Of a stretch of DNA of 47,425 nucleotides, positions 1 to 11,808 are shown piece after piece (within the stretch, counting starts at the first letter, position 1; each line of letters opens with the position of its first letter). Source of the DNA: Gnetum montanum. Taxonomy: Eukaryota > Streptophyta > Gnetopsida > Gnetales > Gnetaceae. The DNA lies in assembly GCA_015680685.1 (NCBI GenBank), contig MNCI01014464.1, positions 1 through 47,425 of the forward strand, read 5' to 3'. The position numbers and the translations under genes were made by a program. The notes under the pieces were generated by a model that saw only the letters and a list, made by a program, of their open reading frames with translations, was not told the origin of the DNA and ran no database searches.

Positions 1-248
1 GGACATGTCACACCATTGTGTTGGAGTGACAACCATCGATAGAGTCACTGTAATTAAACCTCTGCATGATCCATCGCTTTCGTGTATCTGTTTTAAGCGC
101 AGCACTGAGCTGTGCGCTGTTGACTTCACTCGACTAGGCTGGGCTGTTAATCTACACTGCAATGGATGGGATTTTAGAAAACGCAGAGGCTGAGGTAGAC
201 CGAGAGAGCAGTGTCAAAATTATTGCACTAACCACGCAACTTCTCCTC

Positions 249-324
249 ATTGGTAGGCCGGGCCTCGGGTGTGCCTGAGGTAAGCTCATGAGCTCATCCG
301 CTCATTGCCTCATGCCTTATAAAT
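249..324 (+). promoter_or_regulatory. Core promoter of the GH3 gene (inverted CCAAT box and TATA box)
   Basis: A TATAAAT box lies at 318-324, about 135 bases before the start codon, so transcription should begin near 348-355 and leave a 5' leader of roughly 100 bases. An inverted CCAAT box (ATTGG) is at 249-253. A W-box-like TTGACT is at 120-125. I found no canonical auxin-response hexamer TGTCTC or GAGACA in the 456 bases before the start codon, although GH3 genes are often auxin-induced; the element could lie further upstream, outside the window. Confidence 0.6.
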
Positions 325-456
325 CCAGTACCGAGGAGGAAGAGATCACCCCTCACACAATAGCAATATATACACAGTTTTCTGAGCGCTAGCTTCCTTA
401 CGTATTTGTGTGTATTGCCTATTGTGCAGTGTATTTTTGTTTATTTATTGCCGATC

Positions 457-3400
457 ATGCAGGAACAGAAAATCTGGGCTGTCAGCAGCCACAGAGAGGC
501 GCTAGAATTCATAGAGGAGGTTACGGGCAAGGCGGATGAATATCAGACCAAGGTTCTGGCGGAGATCCTGTCCAGAAACGCTAACACCGAGTATCTGCGG
601 CGTTATTGTCTGAACGGCCGCACTGACCGTCAATCGTTTAAGAAGTGTTTGCCCATAATAAGCTATGAAGACATTCAACACGACATCCTGCGTATCGCCC
701 ACGGCGATAAGTCCCCCATCCTGTCCGCCACCTCCATTTCCGAATTCCTCACTAGGTATGTATATTGAATTCCAACAGCTTTACTTGTCATTTAGTTGTT
801 GGCAGACTCTCTGTCTATGGTGTAGGGGTGTACTTACAGTTCAATTTATTCCTGGATTGTCGGTTCAACTGTCAGTCACTGGATTAGAGGGGACGCAACT
901 TGGGTCAGTCACTGGATTAGAGCGGACCCAACTTGAGGCAGCATGACTTTTATACGAAACTTCATTTCCAGAAAGAAATTAATAATTTTAGGATAATTTT
1001 TCTCTCACAGTCGAAGGGAAAGTCCTTATTAATTAAAGGGAAAACTGGCATTAAGCCCTTCTTCTTGCAACAGCCTATTTGGACAATGACTTTTAAATAT
1101 GAGTAGTCCCATTCATGGTAGTCCTTACCATACTTCTTAAACACTGAACCATTACCCCAGGTTAACTCCAGGGCTTTAGCTAGGTAATGACCCTAGAGTT
1201 ATCCAGGTCGTTTCCGCTCCCATAATCGCCCGGAGTGACCACGTTTTGTCGTTCCCGCTTTCTTTTACATTTAGTTGAGATTTACTTGCAAGAAAAAAAA
1301 AATCCTTATTTCGGTAATGTTAACGATGGATTGTGGGCAGCTCTGGTACCTCTGCTGGGGAGAGGAAGCTGATGCCGACCATTCCAGAGGAACTGGTCCG
1401 CAAAGAGCAATTTTACAGCTTGCTTATGCCACTTATGAAACAGTACGTACCCGATGTTTGGTAAACTTAACATTTTCGTATTCTTTTTTTCCCCAGGTAT
1501 GGCTGATTTACCAAAATTTTTTAAATACTGATTTTATCGTGTTTCAAACTGCTCCCAAACGAAAGAATCCCAGTAATGATTCGTCTTGTATTTGGAGTAC
1601 ACGATTAGATTAATTATGTAAATCTGGTTTCCTGTGATAGTTTCAAATTACATGTTAATTATTGAACTTTAATTTATTTGGTGAACTAAAATTCAAATTT
1701 TACTATGTTTATAGGGGAAGAATCATTTTGTTTGGACTAGGATAATGATGATGTAGATGACCTTCAGATGCTATAAAAATTGAATTTCAATGCATTTTTT
1801 AAGCTTAAATATACTTTTAACCTTTTTCATATTTCTAATTTTAAAAATAAGTGTATATATATATTTCAGCCATAGAAATAATGATATAAATCTCTTTGCA
1901 AAGGAACTATGCTTTTACAATTTAATTTTAATAGTATAACAGTAGATTTAGTAAAGATTTATAATTATAGTTTTACTTATCCCAATTATTTTACCCTGTT
2001 GGAAAATTTTTGCAATTGCTGTTACAATTCGGAATCTTGTTAAATCATAGATTCCTGCAATTCTAAATCTTGTAAAGCACAGAAATTAGTAAAAATAAAA
2101 GTTATATTCACCGATGTTATTTATTGCTTTTTCTAAGTTTTGCTCATTGTAATGTTAGTTAGAGTGAAAAGCCTAATATATAAGTTTTATTTTATTTTTT
2201 AAAGTGAAATAACAAAAAAAATTAGTTAAGATCTTACTCTACTTAAATAATTCATGAACAAATATTTTGAGATCCAAGTTCCTTCCATGTATTTCAGCAA
2301 TGAGGTGTTAGGTTAGTGGTAACAGACTTGGCTTGGTAACTTGAGATCATAATTTCACTGGATAACACTAAGTTATAAATTTTTTTCAAAAGAATCTGTA
2401 AAAGAAATTCAATTTCAGTATTATTTATCCTATTTAAAAATTTAATTTAGACTCATAATTACCCATCCTACTGAACCAACCATCTCTATTATTTTTTTTA
2501 TTTTACATTTTATTCTTTCCAGCAAGCTATAGTCGGTACCGAATCCGTGGATTAGCGTGTACCTGAATGAAATAGACTATATCTGGCTTTCTTTAATTGC
2601 AGAGTCACAAGGAAGCCTGTTCGAAAAGGATCGGATATATAATCGTATTTACATATATATTTTTTATTTTTAAAGTTTAGTATAAAGATTAAAAATTAAG
2701 ATTTTATTTTTGAATTTTCATCTTAACTAAATTTTATCGTGGGAAAAAATTAGAAAATGCAGTCGATGTTGATGATAGATATAATTTTTCTCATAGATTG
2801 TAAAATCGGATTGGAATAAAAAAATTATTATTAACTTTAGTTAATCGGATCTTCAAAATAAGAGTAAATTCGATAACAAGCAGATTTAAATCGGCAATAT
2901 TAGTCAAAGAAAACAATGTATTTATGGAAGTTGGCAGCTGCTTTCTTTCAATGTTCGATATATCGGATATAACAATATGATTTTAAATGGGCTGTTTTGT
3001 TGGCATGCTATTAACCACAGATTTAACGATTAATTACGGACTATAATTTTTCTTTTACTAATTTTCCAATAAAATCCAAAATTTATTTAGATTATTGTGA
3101 TTTTGTCTGTCAAATGCAAACCATTTATGTAACTCAACAGCGAAAATAACGAAAATGGTTTTTAAGTTTTAGTAAGGATATTATTATTTTAAGAAAATAG
3201 GTTTAAATTGAATCATGGTGCAGGTACATGAAGGGACTGGAAAGGGGCAAGGCCATGTACTTTTTGTTCGTGAAGGCGGAGACGATAACACCGGGAGGCT
3301 TGCCGGCCAGGCCGGTCTTGACCAGCTATTACAAGAGCAAGCACTTCCAGAAAAAGGCATTCCAACAAAACGGATACACCAGTCCACTGGAGGCCATTCT

Positions 3401-4774
3401 CTGCACTGATACGGCGCAGAGCATGTACGCGCAGATGCTGTGCGGGCTGCTGCAGCGCCATTCCGTCATGCGAGTGGGCGCTGTGTTTGCATCGGGCTTG
3501 CTCAGGGCGCTGCACTTTCTGCAGAAAAACTGGCCTACCCTCGCGCAAGACATCCGTTCTGGGACTCTCAACCCGGACGCCGTCTCCGACCCTGAGCTGC
3601 GCCGCGCAGTGGAAAAACTGCTCCGCCCGGATGCCCACCTCGCCGACCTCATCCACGCCGAATGCAGCGATGGAGAAGAGCGGTCTTGGCAAGGAATCAT
3701 TCGTCGGCTGTGGCCCAACACTCGTTACTTGGAAGTGGTGGTGACTGGTGCCATGGCGCAGTACATTCCTGCTCTGGATTTCTTCAGTGGAGGCCTGCCC
3801 AAGGCCTGCGTCATGTATGCTTCGTCAGAGTGCTTCTTCGGCGTCAATTTGCAACCTCTGGCGGAGCCCCAGGACGTGTCATACACTCTCATCCCCAGCA
3901 TGGCCTTTTTCGAGTTCATCCCCATTCGTCGCGCCAACAACAACGACTTTGATGACTCCAATGAAAATGAGAAGGAAAATGAGCAAGGAGCGGAAGCGGT
4001 CGACCTGGCAAATGTTCAGGTCGGACACGAATACGAGCTCTTGGTCACCACCTATGCCGGTGGGTTTCGCTTCTCTTATGTCCGGATTCAAGTCTTTATA
4101 ATCTAAATTATCTTTTCAAGTTGCAGGAAATAGAATTTTGAAATACCCGTGATCAACAGTAATAAATAACGTGTGGCTTGGCTTGAGTAGGGCTGTATCG
4201 GTACAGGGTAGGGGACGTGCTCCAAGTGACGGGATTCCACAAAGCAGCGCCTCAGTTCAAGTTCATATGCCGACGCAACGCAATGTTAAGCATAGATGCA
4301 GACAAGACGGACGAAGCGGAATTGCAGGAGGCGGTAACAAAGGCAGCCAAGAGACTGCTGAGCGACTACGGAACGGAGTTGCTAGAGTTCAGCAGCTACG
4401 CTGATACGACGAGTACCATTCCGGGACACTACGTTCTGTTCTGGGAGGTTACACCCATGCCGCTGCATGTGCCGTCTGCCGTCATGAACGAGTGTTGTGC
4501 CGCAGTGGAAGAAGGTCTAAACTCCGTTTACAGGCAGTGCAGAGCGTCAGAGCAGTCAATCGGTCCTCTGGAAATCAGTGTGGTGCAGCGTGGCACATTT
4601 GACAAAATCATGGACTTGTGCATCGCCCGCGGTTCTTCTATAAATCAATATAAGACGCCACGCTGCATTCGCTGCGATTACATTCTGCAGCTCCTCTGCA
4701 AGCGCACCGACGTGTCCTTCTTCAGCCCCCGTCCCCCACTCTGGACTCCACGCAACGACTGGCATACCATGTAG
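457..4774 (+). CDS. GH3: GH3 family auxin (IAA)-amido synthetase, four exons, complete
   Basis: Acyl-acid amido synthetase that adenylates a carboxylic plant hormone, most likely indole-3-acetic acid, and joins it to an amino acid in the cytosol, lowering free auxin. Exons are 457-755, 1341-1460, 3224-4059 and 4191-4774; every junction is GT-AG and the phases match, giving 612 residues, the usual family length. Visible motifs: [10 protein letters not shown] at residues 100-109 (ATP-binding motif), YASSE at 338-342 and YRYRVGD at 421-427 (spanning exons 3 and 4), plus [10 protein letters not shown] near the C terminus. The ending FSPRPPLW...NDW resembles group II (IAA) enzymes more than the jasmonate-conjugating JAR1 group; this is inference from remembered family features. 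An acidic, Asn/Glu-rich insert lies around residues 377-395. ATG 457 is the first ATG in frame and fits the family N terminus. The exons are GC- and CpG-rich, unlike the surrounding DNA. No other gene is close by. Confidence 0.95.
756..1340 (+). other. GH3 intron 1 with a 33-bp tandem duplication
   Basis: Phase-2 intron with donor GTATGT and acceptor GGGCAG. It contains two head-to-tail copies of a 33-bp unit (872-904 and 905-936) starting TCAGTCACTGGATTAGAG, differing at only a few bases. Nothing else is recognisable. Confidence 0.85.
1461..3223 (+). other. GH3 intron 2, long and AT-rich
   Basis: A 1763-bp phase-2 intron with donor GTAAAC and acceptor GTGCAG. The donor was chosen because it is the only nearby one that keeps the frame; the split codon becomes Trp140. 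I see no gene or clear transposon inside, only AT-rich sequence. The third intron (4060-4190, donor GTGGGT, acceptor GAGTAG) is short by comparison. Confidence 0.85.
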
Positions 4775-4913
4775 AATAGGACAACAATGATCTATCTCAC
4801 AGCTTACCAATCATTGCATTTCACATTATATATATATATATCCCACGTTTACGACCAGCACAGCTCCCACCTGTTCAGTCCAGCAGCCGCCCCGGTACCT
4901 TACTTACCAATCC

Positions 4914-4919
4914 AATAAA
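4914..4919 (+). terminator. Poly(A) signal of the GH3 gene
   Basis: AATAAA lies 140 bases after the stop codon in an AT-rich 3' region, following an (AT)n tract near 4829-4840. An alternative AATATAAA-like site is near 5017. Confidence 0.55.
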
Positions 4920-6116
4920 TGTACATGTTTAGTTTATTTGTAATGTTTAACCTGCAATGTTGTGATTCCTAATCTTCTATGTCTTCATGTTAATTACCAA
5001 TTTAGGCTTATGTTCAATATAAAGCTTTACTTAGCTGCCCCTGTGATTAACTATGGAATGCAATATAACAGATGCTACTGGAGTAAAAAATATAGCACAA
5101 TATGACCTGAACTCCTGGGCTACTGTACCTAAAAAGATTTTCCTACTACGTATATGTAAATGGTCAGCCTATTCCTTTTGCCTATCCTCTCATCTCCGGC
5201 CACGATACTCAGAGTTTTATCTCACAGGAGCTAGTAAGGGGAAAGGAAACTGTCATTGCTTTCCTTCAACCCCATAACGTTGGATTAAACTCATTTATAC
5301 TTATATTTAAGCATGTGCATGGACCTAAAAGGAGAAGAAATTGGAGTCAAACAGGCTTAATTGGTATGATTGTAAATATAATTGCATTGCCGACTGGGAA
5401 GCTCATTTTAATAAGAAATAATAGTGAGCTGATACAGTATATCTTCAAAAAGGCAATATGCTACAATAAATCAAAGTGCTAATACTAAGGTGGTTGGTTC
5501 ACAAGTTTTACAGAAGTCTCCAAGTAAATATAATTGTTTAGATGTATAACCTATTTTAAAAGTATTTTAAATCTTTAATCAATCTTTATATAATCATTAT
5601 ATAAGCTATTAAAATTATCAATGTTAGTTTTAAGGAATTATACAGAAGAAGCATTCTGCTTTAGATTTCTTGATAGTGATGTACTTGCATAAACTAATTT
5701 GTCTTAGAGATCCTTCATATAAATGCATTTTAGTTTTGGTATATATTTTTATCATAAATAAGTTATTAATAGGGGTTTTTTTATATTGCCTTAGATAACC
5801 AAACTACAAAAGTTGCACATAGTGTATCTCTAGTTAACACCTTGTCAATGATACTTGGTAGATGATAATTTTCATTATTATTATTATAGTATGAAATATT
5901 AACTATTATATTTAAATGCTAACTAAATTTCCTTTCATTTTTGAAACTACAGATGAAAAAACATGATTAAAAAAGACTTAGCAAGAAAAGTACAAAAAAA
6001 GTAGAAGAAATATTTAGAAGGACAACAGAGAGCTAGATTTACAAGAAGATTATTTGTGGTAGAACATGTTGACCTTTTAGTATGCCAAAACATTAAGGAA
6101 AATAGAGAGTATAGAA
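4920..6116. other. AT-rich intergenic DNA, nothing recognised
   Basis: Downstream flank of the GH3 gene. No ORF here resembles a known protein and no inverted or direct repeat stands out. Confidence 0.6.
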
Positions 6117-7160
6117 TGTTGTGGAGTGTGATGTTTTTGTAGGGCAAGAACTTGGATTTGGAAAAAAGGAGAGCTCAAAGAAGAAGGACATCTACAAGGT
6201 CTCAAAAAAAAAAAGCATGCACGAGTTCAAAGTGCATGACAAAGTATGTAGACCTCAAAGCTCAAAGTGTATGGACAAGGAATGAAGACCTCAAAGCTTA
6301 ACTCCAATGTTCAAAATGAAGCCTTAGCATTGAAGGATTAATTATAGAGAAGATGTCTCCAAGAAATAGTAGACATCTCCCATCAAGTGAACATGTCTCT
6401 CAATAGCAGTAGACATCTTGGCCATAGAACAGAAGGATCAGTGAAGATGTCTTGAAAAAATAGTAGACATCTATTATAAAGAAAAGACGTCTCCTTGATG
6501 ATGAAGACATCTTGGCCAAGTTGAAGGTTGCTTAGAAGAAGATGTCTCTCAGAAATAGTAGACATCTTCTTTGTGAAGAAGACGTCTTCCTTGTGGAGAA
6601 GACATCTCTCCCAAATGAAAGTCTGATGCAAAAAGACATATCAATCTTGAAGAAGACATCATTAATGATTGTTAGATAGCATGGCATGAATTATGAAGTA
6701 ATTTTTGAAAACAGCTAGGCTATAACAAGACTTCATTCTCTTGGGAAATATGCAAGTGTTGAATGCAAGCAAGTGTTAACATCAAGCAATCATTGTGCAC
6801 ATTAGTCTATTATGTTTCTGTACCTTATTGTACTATCTTTTGTATTGTTGTAAGACATCTATTGTGTTGTACCTCAAAGTGCAAGGATTAGTAAATTAGT
6901 TGCATCCTCTCCTTGTAATTCTAATTTCTCTATTTTTTCCTACGAGGTGGATGCACTTCTTGAGAGAAGGAAACATCCTTGAGCTTGTCAGTATCCTATG
7001 GAATTGAATGTTTGTGTTGCAACACAACACTCCGAAGTGGAGCTCAAGTTGTAAAGGTTGTGGGATCCTAAAAACCACAATCTAAGCTTGTCAGGACATT
7101 GTGAGGTTAAGTGGATTCGTGGCAACAAATCACTTTGGAGTGGAGCTTAGAGCTATATAA
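6117..7160 (+). mobile_element. Possible LTR-like repeat carrying the first octamer array
   Basis: The stretch begins with TGTTGTGG at 6117 and shows features of a retrotransposon control region: repeated AAAGTGCATGACAAAG-like phrases at 6220-6290, the octamer array at 6351-6607, and CAACACAACA near 7020, which would roughly mirror the TGTTGTGG start. Its opening (TGTGATGTTTTTGTAGGGC near 6127) resembles the stretch before the second octamer array (near 28214), so both may belong to one family. No primer site or coding domain was found and the ends are uncertain. Confidence 0.3.
6351..6607. repeat. Phased palindromic octamer array 1 (20-bp step, 94/95-bp super-repeat)
   Basis: Twelve octamers begin at 6351, 6371, 6391, 6411; 6445, 6465, 6485, 6505; and 6540, 6560, 6580, 6600. 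Each block of four is spaced exactly 20 bp and the blocks start 94 and 95 bp apart. The octamers are AGATGTCT, AGACATCT, AGACGTCT and one ACATGTCT. AGACGTCT is a perfect palindrome, and the two common forms are what one C-to-T change at its CpG gives on either strand. A linker AGAAATAGT recurs between members. Confidence 0.9.
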
Positions 7161-7317
7161 GGTGTAATACCCTTTAAATCACATTTTGAGATGAACAAAG
7201 TCTAGATGTGTGCAAGTGATTTACCCTCCAAGTATGGACTACCCAAGTTTGGGAACCATGATAAAATTGGTTGTGAAATTTGTGGCTGAAAATTTTAATA
7301 TAGAAAACTTAGTTATC

Positions 7318-7427
7318 TTCCTCCTCCACCACACCCCCCACCCTCCCCTTCCACACCCCGCCTCCACATCCCACCCCCACACACACCCCACCAACTCCCC
7401 CCCCTTTTCACCCCCCGATCACCTTCT
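7318..7427. repeat. C-rich polypyrimidine tract
   Basis: About 110 bases almost without G on the + strand, with many runs of three to eight C, and CA and CT between them. The minus strand therefore has many G runs and could form G-quadruplexes. It stands alone in AT-rich DNA. Confidence 0.8.
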
Positions 7428-7660
7428 ACTTTGGCCTTCTATTACCCTTTGTTATGCTACACTCCTACACCAGTGTCTTGTTCCACTCTCTTATGTTACC
7501 CTTCTACACTTCTCTTGCACTTACCCTTCTATGTGTTAGAGGTGATGGTGGAATAAGGTGCCTTTTAACTCTCAATGTCTTTTTTTCCTACTTCAAAATT
7601 TTCCACCAAAAAAGTGATCATGATTGAGACTACAAGTGATGATGCACTCATTGTATTACA

Positions 7661-8042
7661 GACCATGGGTCATGGTCAAGCCATGGTGTGCTCATGGTTT
7701 GAGACCATCAGTTGTGATCTGGTCATGGTATATCTAGGAGCTATGGACACGAACTATGGGTCTTGTGACAATCATGGTTAGGAGACCATGATTTGTGGTG
7801 TGGCCATGGTTAGCCTAACCATGAGTCGTGATTAAGCCATGGTTGTGAAAAGTTGACAACATTTTACCTTAAACCTCCTTTGCCTTCTTAACACCACCAT
7901 GAGTCATGGTTGATTCATGCTATCATACAATAAATTATGGTAAAGTGATGATATGTAGAAACATTGGATTTTTTCTTCCATGTAACACCATGATTCATGG
8001 TGAAGTCTTAGTATATCTCTAAGGATACCATGAGTTGTGGTC
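7661..8042. repeat. Palindromic minisatellite with ACCATGAGTCATGGT core
   Basis: At least eight variants of a 15-17 bp dyad occur at 7661, 7703, 7752, 7784, 7818, 7896, 7987 and 8027. Examples are ACCATGAGTCATGGT, ACCATGATTCATGGT and ACCATGAGTTGTGGTC. Between the early copies a shorter CCATGGT phrase recurs. The first five copies are 32 to 49 bp apart and the later ones are scattered. Confidence 0.7.
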
Positions 8043-9371
8043 AACTTGTGGTATAGCAGGGACATTAAAATCTACCTTGAAATTATGCTAGAATGGAGCA
8101 CCTGATGATTTGGGCTAGATAAGAATGAAATGGAAGACTAACTAGCAACAACAACTATCCAAAATGACTAATATTGAAGGCATTTAAATTATTTCAAAAT
8201 GCTAATTTGAATTTTTAGTAGAACTTATTCTCTTAAGCACAAATGGGTTCTTGGTTGTCCAAGAAATCCCTCCTACAACTCCAACTTATCTTGTTGACCT
8301 GCAGCCACAAAACATTTACCAAGATACAACAATGGAGGATGATCTTCAAGTAAGATCTTCTTCCTCTTTATTCTCTAGATTGATACTAGAGAAGATATTC
8401 TATTAAAAAAGGTTGAAATTGATGAAATGCAATTAAAATAGATAAAAAATATGAGATAATTAAGAAAATGATGTGTAAGGAAACACTTCTTCTATTGCTT
8501 CAAACTTTAATCATATGTCAATGGAGTTCATTTGGAATGCCTCAAGTTTTAGAAAAGCCCATACATGAAATAAATAAAAAATTGAGGAGTTGCTTAGGAG
8601 CACACTCAACTCTAATCATGGTTGTAAATGACTCACCTATTCAGTTCTCCCAAGGATGAGATGCATGCTTTGTGGCATTGAAGAACCTACATTTGACTTC
8701 ACTTTAGCTTCTCCTACTCTGTATTTTCTGACATATCAAATTATGTTATGTGACACATTTTATGAAGAGTTAGAAACATGGACCCACATACATGACTCAA
8801 CAATAACATGAAAAATAAATCTAAATTCTACAATAAGATAGAAAATAAAATTGACATGAGGAAGGTGTACATTAGACTACAAAATATTATCACTATTTAG
8901 CTCACACTCACTACCATTGCACATGTTCAATCCTCCTACATGTGCTTAATCCTCCTACACCATTTGGTCTTACCATCATCATGCTATGCCCTTATGCATT
9001 GCTTTTCTTTGGCCTCGCTTGTGATATTCTAAGGTACATTAATCATTATCCTTAGTTTTATGATTATTTGATAGTTTATCCTATAAAATTAGTTTATAGA
9101 ATATAGATGATTCAAAATAAGCATAATAGGATACATAAAAGTTAAAACCTTTACTGAGTTGTGCTTGCTTTAGTGAAAAATCTATAATTGTAATAACACT
9201 TTATTGCCTTAATTAATTATTAGAGTAATCTAATTAAAAATGCATCTTGAGAAAGCTAACACGGTCACTATTATCACATTTATATCATTCGATGAAATAG
9301 TAATACGAAATGGGTAAAATTAAGTAAAATCTTATATAGTAAAAAATAATATTTTGAGATTAAAAAGTTTT
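8043..9371. other. AT-rich DNA, nothing recognised
   Basis: ORFs here are short and resemble no known family. No repeat structure was seen. Confidence 0.55.
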
Positions 9372-9414
9372 CACTATAAGAAACATATTAATTAGTGGCA
9401 TAGACATCCATGCC
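9372..9414 (+). mobile_element. Possible left end of a CACTA (En/Spm) transposon remnant
   Basis: CACTATAAGAAA at 9372 resembles the terminal inverted repeat of plant CACTA elements, commonly CACTACAAGAAA. It is followed by a small dyad, GTGGCAT then ATGCCAC, around 9394-9414, as is common in subterminal regions. I found no matching right end, so it may be a fragment or a coincidence. Confidence 0.25.
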
Positions 9415-11803
9415 ACTCTTTTAGGTATTATGCCATTTCAAAATTAAATATATGATGATACTAAGTTGTTTAAATCTGAGCGACAAATAACTATAAGTGA
9501 CATAAGTAATGATTGTGACTTATGTATATTGACAACTCAATGATTTAAGCCATAAAATTTGAATAACTAGTATAGAAATTAAGCCATCAATAGATAAAAA
9601 TAGTTTGAGAGGTCACACCAGTGATATTTAGCTATGGGTTTAAAGGTCTCATGTTTCTTATCTAAAACTATGTAAATAATTTCAATACTAAATAATACAT
9701 ATTAAATTAATACAAAAATAAATGGCTTGAATAATTGCATCACTTTATGCATAAGCAATTCAATTGGGTCACAATGTTGTTTAAATTATAATTTTTTTTA
9801 AAAAAAAACAAATTCAAATCTGATTAGTATATATAACATCAAATTAATTTACAGCCATAGAATTTTGCATGCTTAGCTTAACTTTATTAGTATAGCTAAT
9901 GTCCAATCAAGTGGCCAAACATGGAAAGTTTAAATTCAACACAACTCAACTTATAAATTTATAATGGCCATGGCCTCATCCTTTATCCAAATAATAATTT
10001 CTACTCTTTGCCTTTCATGGCTTCTATATCTTTGCTTATGTTTTTTCTTCTTCTTTTTTGTTGCTATTGGTACATAAAAACATGTTGATGCAAAGTGCAA
10101 TCTCAATGATGTTACAACTTTGATTTAATTCAAGAAATGCATCACTAGTGATCCAAAGTCTCTTCTAGAAAACTTGGATGCTACCTATTGCCTGAAATGG
10201 TAACAATTAGATTGAAAATTACCTTCATATAAGATTGTTGCTAATCTAAAATAATGTTTTTAACATAAATTAAAATGAGCAACAAGTGAAGCCAAGTTTG
10301 AAATTGTCAATAAGAAAGTAAATAATGTAATAGAAAAGAAAATGTAAACCTTCCATCTTAAAGTTCAAATGGTTGCTATGACAAGAGATCTATAGTAGAT
10401 GCTTTCTAGAGATGTTAAAGCATGATGAGGATAGGCTATTAAAGGTCTTTGTGGCATTGATAAAGCTTCCTATCTTCCATGACCAAGAACAAGATCAACC
10501 ATACTAGCAACTGTACTATAACATGTAGTGTGTTGCATGTAAAAGAACACTAGTCTAGAGTAATTGAAAACACCTACATTACAAAAAATTACCAAAATAT
10601 GAGCATTTTTCAAAAATTAAATTTCAAGGAGACTAAATCAAGGCAAACAGTAAAAGTACTCTCTAGCTCACACTAAGAATCCACAAATGTCCACCTAGCC
10701 TTCTTACATATTAGAAGCAACTACTTCTGAAACTTCTCTAAATGATCAAATGGCCATCCAAAAAAGCATAATAATCATAAATCTAAAGGACATCATCAAA
10801 ACTTCAAGAAGGCTACATGCCATGTTCATTTCTTTTCTAAGAACTAGCATGATGAATGGAGACTTAAATGTACAATGCAAATTTTTATTCAGAACATGTA
10901 AAATGTATGTTTTACAAAAAGAAAAAAAATTATACACATTAGCTAATTTTGAATTGTATATTAATTTGTAAAATAGATCTAAGGCCCAAAAGAGGGCTTA
11001 ACAAACTCTATTCCAGTTCATTCAAATAAATTAAACTATCTACTCAAATTGCTAGTTATTTAAAATTGGAATTAATGATTATAAAGTGACATACTACTAA
11101 AAAATATTTTAAAACTATTAGCTTTTTATATTTAAATGTTCATTGATAAGTTTCACAGACATGTGTCCCTATCCCAAATAATAGTACATAATACAATAAA
11201 GAAAGCAAATTAAGTCTACTAATTAAACAATGAATAGATTTATAGAAAAATATTTAATTTTTGTAGACCTACATTAAAGAGTTATTTTCTATATTTTAGA
11301 GTAGGATTTTTTAATGTTGCCTCTAGAAATAAAAACATAAAAGACATACTAAATTTTTTCAATTAATAGTTTAAATTAGGGAAAAGATGGTAAAAATTAT
11401 AAATACCTATCTGTAACTTACATTATGCATAGAAATTGTACAATTGTAGCAATATCAAAGGTAATGCCCCAAACTATGAGTTTGTTCCAAAAGTGAAAAC
11501 CACTAATAAATGTCGAATACGTGCATGAACAATGCATACAAACCTTCATTAGTAAAGGTATAAGACCCACAACATCCTATAAATGTATGAAGTTTAATTA
11601 TTTTAAAAACATATAACTTAGTGTGTCTACAATAGATTTTCTTCTTATATCAACATACATACATGATAGCAAAACTATATTTACCTAAGGAAGTAGGATT
11701 TAGATGCTCAATATAAATTACACATGTGAAACCTTCTCAGATCAAGATAACACAACAAATTTAATTAGTTGTACACAACATTTTGAATAGTTAAGATCCT
11801 TTT
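9415..11803. other. AT-rich repeat-poor DNA, nothing recognised
   Basis: Two overlapping ORFs on opposite strands near 10746-10971 are chance frames in low-complexity sequence. No RNA gene or coding domain was recognised. Confidence 0.55.
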
Positions 11804-11808
11804 AGTTC

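Noticed and set aside
406-456. In-frame extension of GH3 upstream of ATG 457
   Set aside because: The extension begins with TTG, not ATG, and its hydrophobic residues do not match the family N terminus.
3213-3721. Long ORFs on the minus strand opposite GH3 exon 3
   Set aside because: They are shadows of the GC-rich exon and resemble no family.
6351-6607. CRISPR-like array
   Set aside because: The repeat unit is 8 bp with 12-bp linkers that are themselves partly repeated, in plant nuclear DNA. There is no spacer diversity and no cas gene.
7210-7539. Proline/histidine-rich ORF
   Set aside because: It is the translation of the C-rich tract, with no other support.
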